Of a stretch of 64,000 nt of DNA, positions 24,601-34,991 are shown piece after piece. Under the pieces are notes generated by a model. That model ran no database searches, was not told the origin of the DNA, and worked only from the letters and a program-made list of their open reading frames with translations. Positions within the stretch are counted from its first letter, which is position 1; each line of letters starts with the position of its first letter. The stretch comes from Collybia mongolica (Eukaryota > Basidiomycota > Agaricomycetes > Agaricales > Clitocybaceae). A program made the position numbers and the translations under genes. The stretch lies in assembly GCA_013420905.1 (NCBI GenBank), contig JAAXNY010000004.1, positions 3,100,001-3,164,000 of the forward strand. The letters run 5' to 3'.

Positions 24601-24798
24601 CGCCACTAAGCTCGTATCAGCCGATAATGTTTCATAAACGTACGTCTTATCGTATAAATGCGTTTCCTTCATCGTTGTTCACTCATCTTGGTAGCGCACC
24701 CTGATCCCACTCTGCAACCAATAATGTTGAAAGACTTTGCTAAGCGCCTGAAGAAGCAATATGGATGGACAGAGGAAGATTTCATGAAAGTATTATGA
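21631..24798 (+). CDS. Uncharacterised fungal protein: helical body, acidic stretch, HicA-like C-terminal domain
   Basis: No named family recognised for the body. From ATG 21631 (MPPRPIAKSILSSTSRDLVP) exons give a helical region (FLDDITNLRDPELFFHLVHVE, NTYLLASAWNIVSETFMEL, AELREACVSFLDSIIIELC). Next come a strongly acidic segment at about 23330-23480 (DSDEDSDSEDNDDGDDDSDD), a Lys block (KKKKKKPKKKKKP at about 23920), a Pro-rich linker (PLSPPPPVAKAPPTSPIQP) and a basic segment WFSRLGKKTKAYMHQLL. The last exons encode a compact domain: MKWENFLK, VMRDMGFSYEPGTAGSSVRF, a stretch with HPDPTLQP, then MLKDFAKRLKKQYGWTEEDF. This order resembles the HicA/YcfA fold. Nuclear location is suggested by the charged tracts only. 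Convergent with the Rec114 candidate, 79 bp apart. Confidence 0.7.
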
Positions 24799-24877
24799 GT
24801 CCGAGCGACGAGGCATCTGATTTGTAAACTATTGCCATGTAATTTTGATACTACTGACTGATGATTTGAAGCCAACC

Positions 24878-26254
24878 TCAACCACGTTCAACTTCATATA
24901 CCCACGTATTTTTTGATTTTCCACATCGATGCAACACTTTCCATCTATCACTCAGCTTGATTATGTGTAATTTCTTGCCCATTTGACGAATACTTACCAG
25001 TCTCGGAAAACTATCTTCACGGATGATATCCCCTATGAGTTTCTCCAGGGTCGACTGAGGAAGGTTATATAGCGCAGAACTTTCTCGAAGAGAAGATAAT
25101 ATGACACCGGGATCTGTGTCGATTATATGGAGTGGAATGTTGTTGCTCGCACTTGAAGTGGGCGGTGAAGAGCTTGGTAATGGATTTTGTTTCTGAGGGC
25201 CTTGACTGTCGTGCTTAACGTGACTAGAGGCTTGGTGGGGTATCCTTCCCATTTGGGTTTCGGATCCAACTTCGGGGGCAGGAACAAAAAGGCCTACATT
25301 CGGCCTTCCGGGGGCGGGTGCTGGGGGGTTTTGGAAGTTAATCATTTCGGTACTGAGGGGGGGGGGCATATTCATCCGGACTTCCGTCCGTGGTGTGGAC
25401 GACGTTGAGATCTGTGGTGAGGAAAATGGAGCTTGAGAGCTAATTATTGAAATTTGAGTTCTGGGTAGATCAGGTTGTGTTTGGGGAGCGTATGCGAGGG
25501 ATGCGTGGCGAGACAGCGGCTGCGGAAAAGTTGCGCGCGCTGGATGCACGATTATGGGTGCGCGAACGCCCATAGACAAGTTGGGTGCCGTCCCTGTGTC
25601 GATGGTCGTGTCGCGTCTGGTCGTTATATTTGGGTTGGCTTTGCAAGGACAAACTGATCGAATGGAATCAATGAACTCCAACACAACAGAAGAAGACATA
25701 AACGTTATCTGAAAACGTCGATAAACCTGTGAATAGACGATTAAGAGATAACATTAGGTTGTATGCAATATCACATATATACGGGTGCGGTTGTCGTGTC
25801 ACGCTTGTGTAAATAACGGATGCCAACCACCGTGTCACGATATACAGCTTTGAGAGGGATCCCTTGGGGCTGTTGTTGCCTTTGTGGCCCCCGTTGCGGG
25901 TTATATGAAAGTGATAGCAAATCTATATCTTCCTGAGAGCGAAGTAAGAAAATACTCTTACGCTGCTGAAGCAAGACTTGCAAAGACCACTTCTCTCTGA
26001 TCTGTACCATCCTTGCTCAAATCTCCTGAGTTTATAGACCAGATGATCCGAAGCCTAACCGATTCGAGCTCTTTTTCCCTTTTTTTAATATCGAGAACAA
26101 GGCGTATTGTGGGGTTGGTGAAATGTTGCCATTCGGATACGTTGATTTCGGAACTAGCCTGTGGGGCTCCTTGAAGATCTCTTTGGTTGGGATAGGATTT
26201 CGAATATTTTCCTAAAACGTAAGTGGATGTGGCCGTTGTAGAGCAGTGGGACAT
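24878..26254 (-). CDS. REC114: Candidate Rec114, meiotic double-strand-break accessory protein
   Basis: Rec114 works with Mei4 and Mer2 to activate Spo11. Start ATG 26254 gives MSHCSTTATSTYVLGKYSKS. N-terminal exons hold SEWQHFTNPTIRLVLDIKKR, IFLLRSQEDIDLLSLSYNP and VYRRFQITFMSSSVVLEFID, followed by SIRSVCPCKAN, which reads like the last strand and helix of the Rec114 PH-like domain. A long Ser/Pro-rich linker follows. The end (STLEKLIGDIIREDSFPRL, intron, LSDRWKVLHRCG) looks like the short helical C-terminal motif of Rec114. Low conservation is normal for this family, so this rests on pattern order, not on a firm motif. A G9-10 run (plus strand, about 25360) encodes MPPP and is error-prone. 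Confidence 0.5.
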
Positions 26255-26514
26255 ATTTTGTGCAGACACCAGGTCGCGATCTACTTAGTATAGAGTCTTG
26301 ACATTGCGCGTCAAATGAAATGTTTGCAACACCCTTGCTTTCAAACACCTTCCACTTGTCATCAAGTCACAGCCACCCCCATGTTGTGCGACTACCAACT
26401 ACAGGATTCCTAATGTCCCCTGCAGTACTGTCCGGAAAGAATGGTCGGAAACTGGTGCATAAGCTATCGAGGAATGTGATGAAATCATATCGGTTTCAAA
26501 TACCAAAATATGAG

Positions 26515-27444
26515 ATGCCCATCCGACTACGACCAGTCAGCATCGCACTCCCTTTCCGAGTTTGTCTGTCTCTCACACATCCCTTAGTGGTTCCTTGTCT
26601 TTACATGCGTTGTTATGGTTATTCTCGCATTCCTGGGATTCACTAACCTAGACTTGCCGTTGAATGACAAACTGTTGCACTTTCTATGTTTCTGCCTCGC
26701 TACTGGGGTATTCTATTTTATCATTGACGTAGAAGAGTGAGCAGGTACCTGTCGTCGCTGCGTCGAAATTTCTAATCAATGTATAGGGATGCCCGAAGAA
26801 TTTGGTTCTGGCGCCGATCTGGGCTCATCTTCACAGGTTTCATCTGTTTTTTCTGTGGTGGAATACTGAGCGAAGTTATCCAATCTTTTCTTCCAGTTCA
26901 GTTCACATTTGATCGACCTTTATCCTTCCGCTAAATTTTCTTCGTTCTAGTACAAGGAATTTCAAATTGGGGATGTGGTGGTATGTATGTTTTACGTCCC
27001 TAATGTCATTGACTGAATAACGTCAGGCAAATCTGCTTGGGTCATCTGTCGGGCTTTTTGCTGCATATCACCTGGAACAGCATTATCGTTACCGGCGTGA
27101 GGTATGTCTTCTTTTTACCCAAAATCTGAAAGTACTCAATTCTTTGTATTGCACAGATTGCACGTTTATACCAGCCTATTAACACCTCTCTCTCTGACCT
27201 TGAAGATGATGAGGAGAGCGCTCCTCAGCTGCTTCCGCTCCACAACAATCCGTCTGCCCCGGTGCCCAAAGGAGACAAAAGCAAATCCCGACGCCTTGCA
27301 GATATTTGGGACGAACAGGAAGAATTGTTCGGTATTGGTGGTGAAAGTGATGAGGACGAAACCCCAGGAATGGCGAGTTGGGGTCCGCCGCAGCTTCCGC
27401 TGGAAGGGATGCAAGTACCTAAAATATTAATCACAAGTTCGTGA
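26515..27444 (+). CDS. VanZ-like small membrane protein
   Basis: Basidiomycete VanZ-like protein of unknown role. Exon 1 encodes MPIRLRPVSIALPFRV; an in-frame ATG at 26479 is an alternative start. After an intron come VILAFLGFTNLDLPLNDKLL, HFLCFCLATGVFYFIIDVE, a segment with RRIWFWRRSGLIFTGFICFF and GGILSEVIQSFLP, then FQIGDVVANLLGSSVGLFAA (the VanZ-type G-D-x-x-x-N-x-x-G pattern) and YHLEQHYRYRREIARLYQP. The tail is acidic (LEDDEESAP, LADIWDEQEELFGIGGE). About four transmembrane helices. Five short exons. Divergent from the Rec114 candidate. Confidence 0.75.
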
Positions 27445-27616
27445 AGACTGTCAAATAACCTTCCACGCCATGTACCACTTGCTTTTTGTACATGTACGCT
27501 CTATCTTCATAATTAGATTCGGAATGAGTATCACAATCTTTTAGATCTTTTCTTATTCTGGTGGCCAGTGTCATCAGAAATCAACACTAATGAACGAGAA
27601 TGAAGTCTTCATAAGC

Positions 27617-29878
27617 CTAAATTCTACTGGAAGCACCACTGCCAAGAGTTTTGGGACACTGTGCCTCAAGACGCTGTAATTCCTGGTCCAGGTTTTGTAG
27701 ATCCTCCTCTATGAACTTGATTTCCTCCTTCCTCTCATTGATCATATCCGACAGCCTACCGCAACCAGCTCTTCCCACAACCAAAATTTTCTCCTGTATG
27801 GCTTGATCCAAAGTGTCCTTCAACAGAGACCATCAGTCAGCTGTAAAAGGAAAGAGGCTATACACACCCTTAGATCCCTGTCTAATCCATCGCCCACTCG
27901 ACTCCAGTCCTCCCACCACCGTCGTTTCGACCGTTCCCATGTCCCGACCACCCACCGAACCGCAGCAGTAGCACTTAATAACCCTACACCCATCGCCGTC
28001 CCTGCGTCCATCCCGATCATTCCCAACAGTCCCTCTCCACTACCAACCAGCCACCCAACCCAACCAGCCCAGCCCAGACCCACGCCGCCCACCACACCCC
28101 CAGCCAGACCAAGCACGGCTCGCTGTCCCGCGATGTGGAGGCTCAGCGTTGAATATTGTATTATTTGAGCGCTACGGGAAAAAATGGGTTCAGTGAGTGT
28201 TTGGGGGGTTAAACGGTAGCGCTGTGACGTCTTCAACTGATTGAGAGTGTTTTCGAGGATTGCAGACCTGAAGGGCGGTGTTGCATGCGTGGTAAGCAAC
28301 GAAAATGTCGAATTTGTGATGTCGCTCTGTAAAGCAGACAATCGGCCGGTTTGCATGATTAACTTAGTCAAGTTATAAAGTCATTTGTCCGAAGAAGACC
28401 GTTTTTTTTTGGCACGCACCTGTTTCTCTAAATTCCGACACCATGAGCTTTGTACAGTTTGGTTAATAATGGTACTGATCTCGTCGACGCGCGACGCCAT
28501 CCGCCACCACGTTAAACGGTCCATTACTTGTCTCATTTCCTGTTTAGCCTCGTTGAGTGCAACACTGACCATGTCCCCAACCCTACTTGATTTTGCTTGA
28601 TCAGATCGCCCTAAAATTTCTCCTCTGGCTTTCGCTGTTGCCTCTTCCATTCGCCCATTTAATTCACCAACAGCTATGAAAACTTCTTCCATCTCACTCC
28701 GTGCCTTCGTCAGAGACGAATGACATGTATGCAGAGCACATCGTAGCTGCGCTAATGCCGTTTGGTTCTGAAGCGAGCCCCCTGACGGTTTAAGATTGGG
28801 AGACAGAAGAGCTTTAAGTGAAGTAGTAAGAGTGGAGATGTTTGAACTCATATATTCGTCCTGGTATTTCTGGACAGCAGCAGGGGAACGAGGGTTATTT
28901 GTAATTGTTTTATTAGCTGACAACGCGCGCGCTGGGTCGATAAAAAGGATTTCGGGTCTCTGAATCGCTGGTTCACGAGATGTCGTTGGGTGCGTAAAAC
29001 GGGAATAAAACGCGTCGAGGGACTCGGATGGAGGTGGGGATGTAAAGCTCAAAATCAGGATAGTGTTGGGGTTATTCGTAAGCAGTGGCATTCGGAATAG
29101 CGTCGATAGTGGCATGGTGAGGGGGTTACATACAACAATGGCTGCATCCGCTTGCAAAAGAATGCGTGCCGCAGATTCATCCATGGTGCATACCGACGAG
29201 TTGTCACGAGGTGTAGAGTGAGTAACAGATGAAATTTCCGTGATGTCCATAGGCACGGGAAATTGACGAAGATATGCCGACTGGGTTACCAAAGTGGAGG
29301 GCTGGGAACGTATGGAAGTACTGAAACGGTTATTGGTCCCGACATCGTGTGGGCGTTTCAAGGTAATTCCAACTCACGTTATAGTCAAACTTCTACTCTC
29401 AACTCTATCCTTCCAACGGCTTCGGATGTGCTCGTTTTGGCTCTGGTCTGAGCTCAAAGGCTCCTCTAATAGAGCGGTGACTAGATCCTGCGCGCCAGAA
29501 GATTCACCAAGACCGCATACTAAGAAGAATCCAGAGATTTGTTTATAGTTTCAACGCGAAGGTAAGAGACGAACCCGCAAGTCGAGCAGGCCTGCCTCTT
29601 ACTGAGGTTAGATCCTCATATGTCCCTGCTAGAATATCATTCCAGAACTCGAAGGATTCTGTGCGTGAGGAAAGGTTGCCCTGTGCTGCCGATGGAAGTG
29701 CTCTTGGAAGAATTTTGATCGTCTTGCGCAGAAGGGTCAAGGTTTCATGGCATGAAACACTGCGGGAGTCATTTGTGTTAGATGTGGAGGATTTTAGGCG
29801 GTATGTGATATGAACTGCCTTCGACTTGCAAAAAGGGTCGATAGGCTTCGAGGAGGAATAAGAGCGTCGGAGGAGCAT
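27617..29878 (-). CDS. Mitochondrial membrane protein, Mmc1/dynamin-like candidate
   Basis: Start ATG 29878 gives MLLRRSYSSSKPIDPFCKS, a good mitochondrial presequence. A helical segment (LLRKTIKILPRALPSAA, FEFWNDILAGTYEDL) precedes VCGLGESSGAQDLVTALLEE, which sits where a P-loop would be but lacks GxxxxGK[ST]. A Rossmann-like stretch follows (ADAAIVVCNPLTMPL, NTILILSFTSPP, EILFIDPARAL), then long helices with EVFIAVGELNGRMEEATAKA. Two Gly-rich membrane segments at about 27980-28110 (GLAGGVVGGVGLGWAGWVG and AMGVGLLSATAAVRWVVGT) and a C-terminal coiled coil (EEIKFIEEDLQNLDQELQRL) complete it. This layout suggests a catalytically dead dynamin-family protein of the mitochondrial membrane, as I recall for fungal Mmc1; the name is tentative. 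Confidence 0.5.
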
Positions 29879-30762
29879 ATGTAACCGCTCGCCGTTGAAC
29901 GTTGGGGTTTGAATCAACCTCAATGGTGTTTATGTGTCACGTGATGTCAGATCTCAGATCTGGGATAAGTATATCATTGTCAATGATCATGAAGATGATA
30001 ATTTAGAAAATAATTTCTCATATTACAGTGTACCTATGTAAATTTAAATTATCATGAGCGACATCTATAACACAAGACCACAGGTAGTTAACAGATATAA
30101 ATGTCACAAACAATATGAGCACCTCAATGTCTACCCATAGATTAGTAGTAGCTCATATACTTTCCTTCAAGCAAGGGCCTATCATGCCAAAATAAAGTCA
30201 TACATATTATTTGGATTAGCAATTGTGCCAATTAGTGGGATAAAGCATTGTGTGGCACCGTGCCAAAGGCACGGGTCTTTAGCTCGTATATAGTGAACAG
30301 GTAGTCTCCTAAAGCTGACCTAATCAAAAGATTAAAGTCGATCTATTTATATAAGGCGACCAGAGGGGTGGAAATTGGCGATGCTCCGCAAGGAAAGTAT
30401 GTACTATGTCTGATAGTATCACGAGCGAAATGTTGGAAATTGACCTTGGCACAGTGGATGAACCAGCGCCGGTTGTGAGTCTGTTGTTACCGGTTAGTAA
30501 TCTTGGTTATCGGATGATTATTCAGATGACTATGAAAGTGGGACGAGGTAATAAATCTAGTGTGCTGTGTTCAGGTTTATTGGTCCAGAGTAACAGAAGA
30601 GAAGAAAAGATAAGCCCCATGTAACATGAAGAGCATCCCGAGACCGGAGAATCTACCAATGTTCCCCCAGGGGGGGAAGTGGATCCGGGGTCCTTGTCAA
30701 TACAAGCAAACAAAGACTTCGTGAGGGGCGGATTTCTGTATCCTGGGGCAAATCACTATCTC
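29879..30762. other. Intergenic region, about 880 bp, AT-rich with one perfect hairpin
   Basis: Upstream of both the Mmc1-like gene (-) and MGA2 (+). It has very AT-rich stretches at 29980-30240, the perfect inverted repeat CCGTGCC-AAA-GGCACGG at 30258-30274, and an ATG-initiated ORF at 30406-30624 whose first part (MSDSITSEMLEIDLGTVDE) runs into a GTGAGT donor. That could be an upstream exon or a leader ORF of MGA2, but I cannot support it further. Confidence 0.5.
30258..30274. repeat. Perfect 7-bp inverted repeat with AAA loop
   Basis: CCGTGCC at 30258-30264 and GGCACGG at 30268-30274 are exact reverse complements. It is GC-rich within an AT-rich intergenic region. It could form a hairpin; no T-run or coding context supports a specific role. 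Confidence 0.9.
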
Positions 30763-33700
30763 ATGTCGTTCTCGTCGTCTGCAACAGTGACGGGTTCCCG
30801 CTCCCCTTCTCCTCTCACCCCAGAAGCCTTTGACTCTCTCGAACCAGTCACAATTCACAGTGACCTCGAGCTTGCAAACTCGTGGTACCGCTCAGCCATG
30901 TACCCAGTCAAACCCCCTGACTCCCAGTTTCAATGGGACGTCGACTCGGGCGAGTTCAATCCTCAGAAGAAGACGGAGGACGACCCAATGCTTCGCTTGG
31001 AAGAATTGATCGAACAACACGCCTATGAAGAGTACGTCTTTTGTTTCTGGTAGTGGCTGGATGCCGACTCTTCTTTGCAGCAGTCCACCTTCCCCGACCT
31101 TTGGTGTATCGTTAGGATATTCCTCTCTCCTGTCTCGATCCATGAACAATAACACATCAGCATCTAAGTCCCTCGAGCTTTCAATTTCGGAGTTTAGGTC
31201 CACCAACCTCTTGTCGTGCAATGGTTCTGCAGGTTTAACCAAGCCTATCCCGCCTCCCGTTTCGCTACCCAGAAAGCCAGACGTTTCGTCGATGCACCAA
31301 AGGATCGTTCGTCCACCAAAGGAATCCTGTTATAAGTGCGTATGTATGCTCTTTTCTCGTCGCAAGATCTGACAAAACCTGTCTAGCCTTCCTATCATGT
31401 TCCCTAGTATCCCCGAAGGAGGCACCAAATCACGAGTGGAAACCCAAGTGCGAGTTACGGTTGACCTCGCTGATGCAAGTTCGTCATCCGACCCTTTCAA
31501 ATATGATCGTGTCGGGTCGTGGAAATGGTTACAATTGCCTCAAGGGACAGCGACGAAAAGACGCACGCGAAAACAAGGCAAAATTGGTGCGTCCACTTAT
31601 TGTCTTTCCCGCACAGCGTGCTGACATGTGAAAAGATCCTGAGCCCCAAGATATTCTTCGTCTTTCTGCTACCGTTACATGTGCCTCACCACCACACAAT
31701 CCTGTTCGCAGTTGTTCAAGTTGTCAAACCCGTGAAGTAAGTACATTCTAGCTCTTCCTCCCCTCGTCTAACTTTCCACTAGGCGAAGCGTGTGGCGAAG
31801 AAGCTCGCGGCACGTGTAAGACCCGCACGCTCTGATAGTGATTCGGGGGACGATAAATTTCGCCTTTCAAAAGGGAAGCAGACAGAAGATACTACCAGTA
31901 TCGTTCAGTTCAATTGTGCGGAAGTCCTCGATTTCTCAACGGGTTCAGTTGTATTACCCCTTCGGATCACATGTTACTGCCGCCACCATCGCGAGAAGGT
32001 TGGTTTCAATGTTCACTTTACCATGACAGACGAAGCCGGTAGGATCATAGGAACTGGATCTTCAAGACCCATCATGATCACAGATGACCACAAGACTGCA
32101 CCATCTGCAGGTAGTTTGACACGACAACCCGAATATGCCAATGGTTTCATGGGTATGGATTCAGAGTGGTCTCAAGTTGGAGGGGTTTTGAACGAAGTCT
32201 CTCCGGATGCTCGTGCGCCTTCGAAGCGAAAAAAGGATGTTCCATCTGTGCCTGGCGTCAAAAAGCGACCCAAACCATACGACTCTGTTTCAAAACCTAA
32301 TCGTGCATCAAGAGAAGGCAGTGTAGCCAGCCTGGCTTCCCCTACGACCAGCTACTCTGCTCTACCGACAAGGTCACCGACACCTGCTTCCGCATATCAC
32401 CGCGTTATTGCATCTGATACGATATCTATACAACAAACACCATCTTTGCACCACTCGTCCCAGGGATCAGACTCATCATCGCCAGATACTCTTATTACGC
32501 CACTGGATAGAAGCCCAAATGTTCACATGCCTGATGCACATCAACAGCACGAGGTCATCCATGCTCCTTCACCTCTAGCACTACCGACAAGTGTTTCGTC
32601 TGCGGTCATGCCCGCACATCCGCACCCAATGCCATTCATGTTTTTCGATCCGCATCAAACATCATCAAACCTTTCTCTCCAGCTCCCTATTATACATCGT
32701 CTTATCCCTAACATGGGACCAACTCATGGTGGAATCGAAGTGACCGTCCTCGGCGCAAACTTTTATCCGTCTCTAATACTGAATTGCATATTTGGTGACG
32801 TTGTTGCCAGTTCGACACAAAGATGGAGCGACAATGCACTTGTGTGTGTTCTCCCGCCCCGGGCCTCTGTTGGCGTTGTGGCGGTCTGGTTTGATGGCTT
32901 TCCCAAGCTGGACGATCAAATCAACGCACCGCCCTCGCTCTTCACTTATTCGGACGAATCTGATAGAGCCTTGTATGTTTTTGTCTATTCTTGTTGTGTC
33001 TGTACCCCTATTCAGCCGTATTATGTCTAGAATGGAGCTTGCTCTACAAGTTGTTGGTCTCAAAATGACGGGAAAGATTGAAGACGCTAAAAATGTTGCG
33101 ATGAGGATCGTCGGCGGTACCGACGGTTCCGATCCTCAACATGGTGGAAACAGTAACATGATGCAGCTTGCCACTTCCACATCCACGACCCGCGATCTTC
33201 GTCCTCTCCTGTTCTTCCGGGCTGGTGAAAGTGATGACTTCGAGAGCCTAATTGTCGATTTTCTTGCCATCCTCGACACCCCACTGGATCAAAGTGCTCC
33301 CAACTCTATCTCCACATGTGATGCTATATCGCACCCAACATCCAGTGGACAGACTCTGCTACACTTGGCCGCATTCCTTGGTTTCTCATCTCTTGTTGGG
33401 TTTCTGGTTAAGCGTGAAGTGGATCTGGATGCTCGTGATAGAAACGGCTACACAGCGCTACATTTTGCCGTCTTGTCTAAATCTGAAACATGCATACGCA
33501 TGCTACTCGAAGCGGGCGCCGACAGGGAAATTGTCGATGCGCTTGGCAAAGTCCCCATGGAACTCTCCAAAGAGTTTGATGAATTGTTCAGACCCGGGAA
33601 TTTCGATAGCGACTGGCATGCGTCAGAATCCGAAGACGAAGAAGCTCAGTGGGGTGATGCCGAAGAGGATGGGGAGCTTCCAGTGCGGCGAATTCACTTA

Positions 33701-34704
33701 AAGCGAATATCACGGCGTCCATCCAGGATAATGGAGGACATTTCTGGGAAAAGGACTCCGCTCTTTGCACGGTCTGTTGAAGTATCAAGAGCCGCGACTC
33801 CCGCCCCTGCCGCCACAGAGAAAATTGAGGAGAAACTGCGAAACCCTGAGGTTGATGAGAAACAGGCTGCGAGTTTTATTGAGATGATTCAACGCACCCT
33901 GGCTCAATTCCCTGCCCCCCAGGGTATGATTCCGAATATACCTCAACTTCCTCTCCCTCAATTACCCCATCTCCCCGGAATTGGGATGCCTGCAGTTCCA
34001 TGGGGCGCGCTTCCCCAGATCCCTATGGTTTTCCCTGTGTTTGTCCCTATGATGCCCGGCTGGCCAGCATTCCTCGGTGGTGAACACCAAACATCAGATG
34101 GGATTAAGGACGAGGACGAAGCAGGCAAGGGAGTGGGCGCTGGCGCAATCCGTACCGCTCAGGAATGGCGCGCAACCTGGGAGAAGTGGGTTGCACTGGC
34201 TGTTGCAAGCACGGCACGACAGCAAACTGAGATGCCGCCACCTATGTATACACCCAGAGCCGCCGTGGAAGAACCACTCAAGGCTGTTGTGGCAGAGGTG
34301 CAAGGCGAAAGCGAGGGTGAACTCAGCGAAATCGCCCGGCTACCCCATGGATCCGAAATCCGACCCATAGGGTATAACATAGCCCCTATCACAGATCAAG
34401 AAGTAAACGCCTTTGCATATCAGCCTAGTACTGGGCGAACCCGGGAACTGCAGAAAAAGCGTCTGTATTTGAATTGGTTTCTTATGCCCGATTTTGACAA
34501 GTTTCCTCTCAATAACAGATGACAAAATGCTTCTTATCTTCTGGCTTCCCATACTTTTTAGTATGTTTTAGACTGTCCTTTTTATCTGTTCATCACTGAC
34601 GTGTTACGTCTTCAGTGTCCCTCCTATGGGCCTTGCACAGCGGTGTGCAATTCACCTTTCAGGCTTTGAAGACGGCTTTCCCTCTCAAGACCCCCCTGCG
34701 TTGA
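30763..34704 (+). CDS. MGA2: MGA2/SPT23-like ER membrane-bound transcription factor (IPT/TIG, ankyrin)
   Basis: Mga2/Spt23 are ER-anchored, are released by ubiquitin-proteasome processing, and activate fatty-acid desaturase transcription. From ATG 30763 (MSFSSSATVTGSRSPSPLTP) the N-terminal DNA-binding region includes KSRVETQVRVTVDLADAS, FNCAEVLDFSTGSVVLPLRI and CYCRHHREKVGFNVHFTMTD. An IPT/TIG domain lies at about 32700-32960 (GPTHGGIEVTVLGANFYPS, WSDNALVCVLPPRASVG). Two ankyrin repeats follow at about 33340-33560 (GQTLLHLAAFLGFSSLVGFL, NGYTALHFAVLSKSETCIRM). The membrane anchor is spliced: after an intron at about 34465-34514 the codons give DDKMLLIFWLPILF, and a final exon gives MSLLWALHSGVQFTFQAL, ending PLKTPLR at TGA 34704. 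A frame that ignores these introns stops too early, at 34522. Confidence 0.93.
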
Positions 34705-34991
34705 ATCCATCTCCAACTAGATTTCCCCCACCTTTTCTTTTCTTACCCATGATTCTTATGCAGTTAAAAATATACATAACCTACTCGCAGAAGTTGTAAA
34801 GGACGGTCTTTGAGATTGTAAATGTAATAGGGAATTCAGCTGTTTGTTGTTGTGAACTTTAAAGGATTATTGAAGCACGTGTTACACCAAAAGTTGAACG
34901 CTCCGATGCTCTTTGCTCAATCGACTGTTACAACATACCCCGCCATTATCTTTCGCCTGCCGTTGCAATTTCCTTTTTGCAATCTATCAAG

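Noticed and set aside
31519..31740. Frame extending past MGA2 exons through introns
   Set aside because: Protein conservation and GT-AG signals favour the spliced reading frame.
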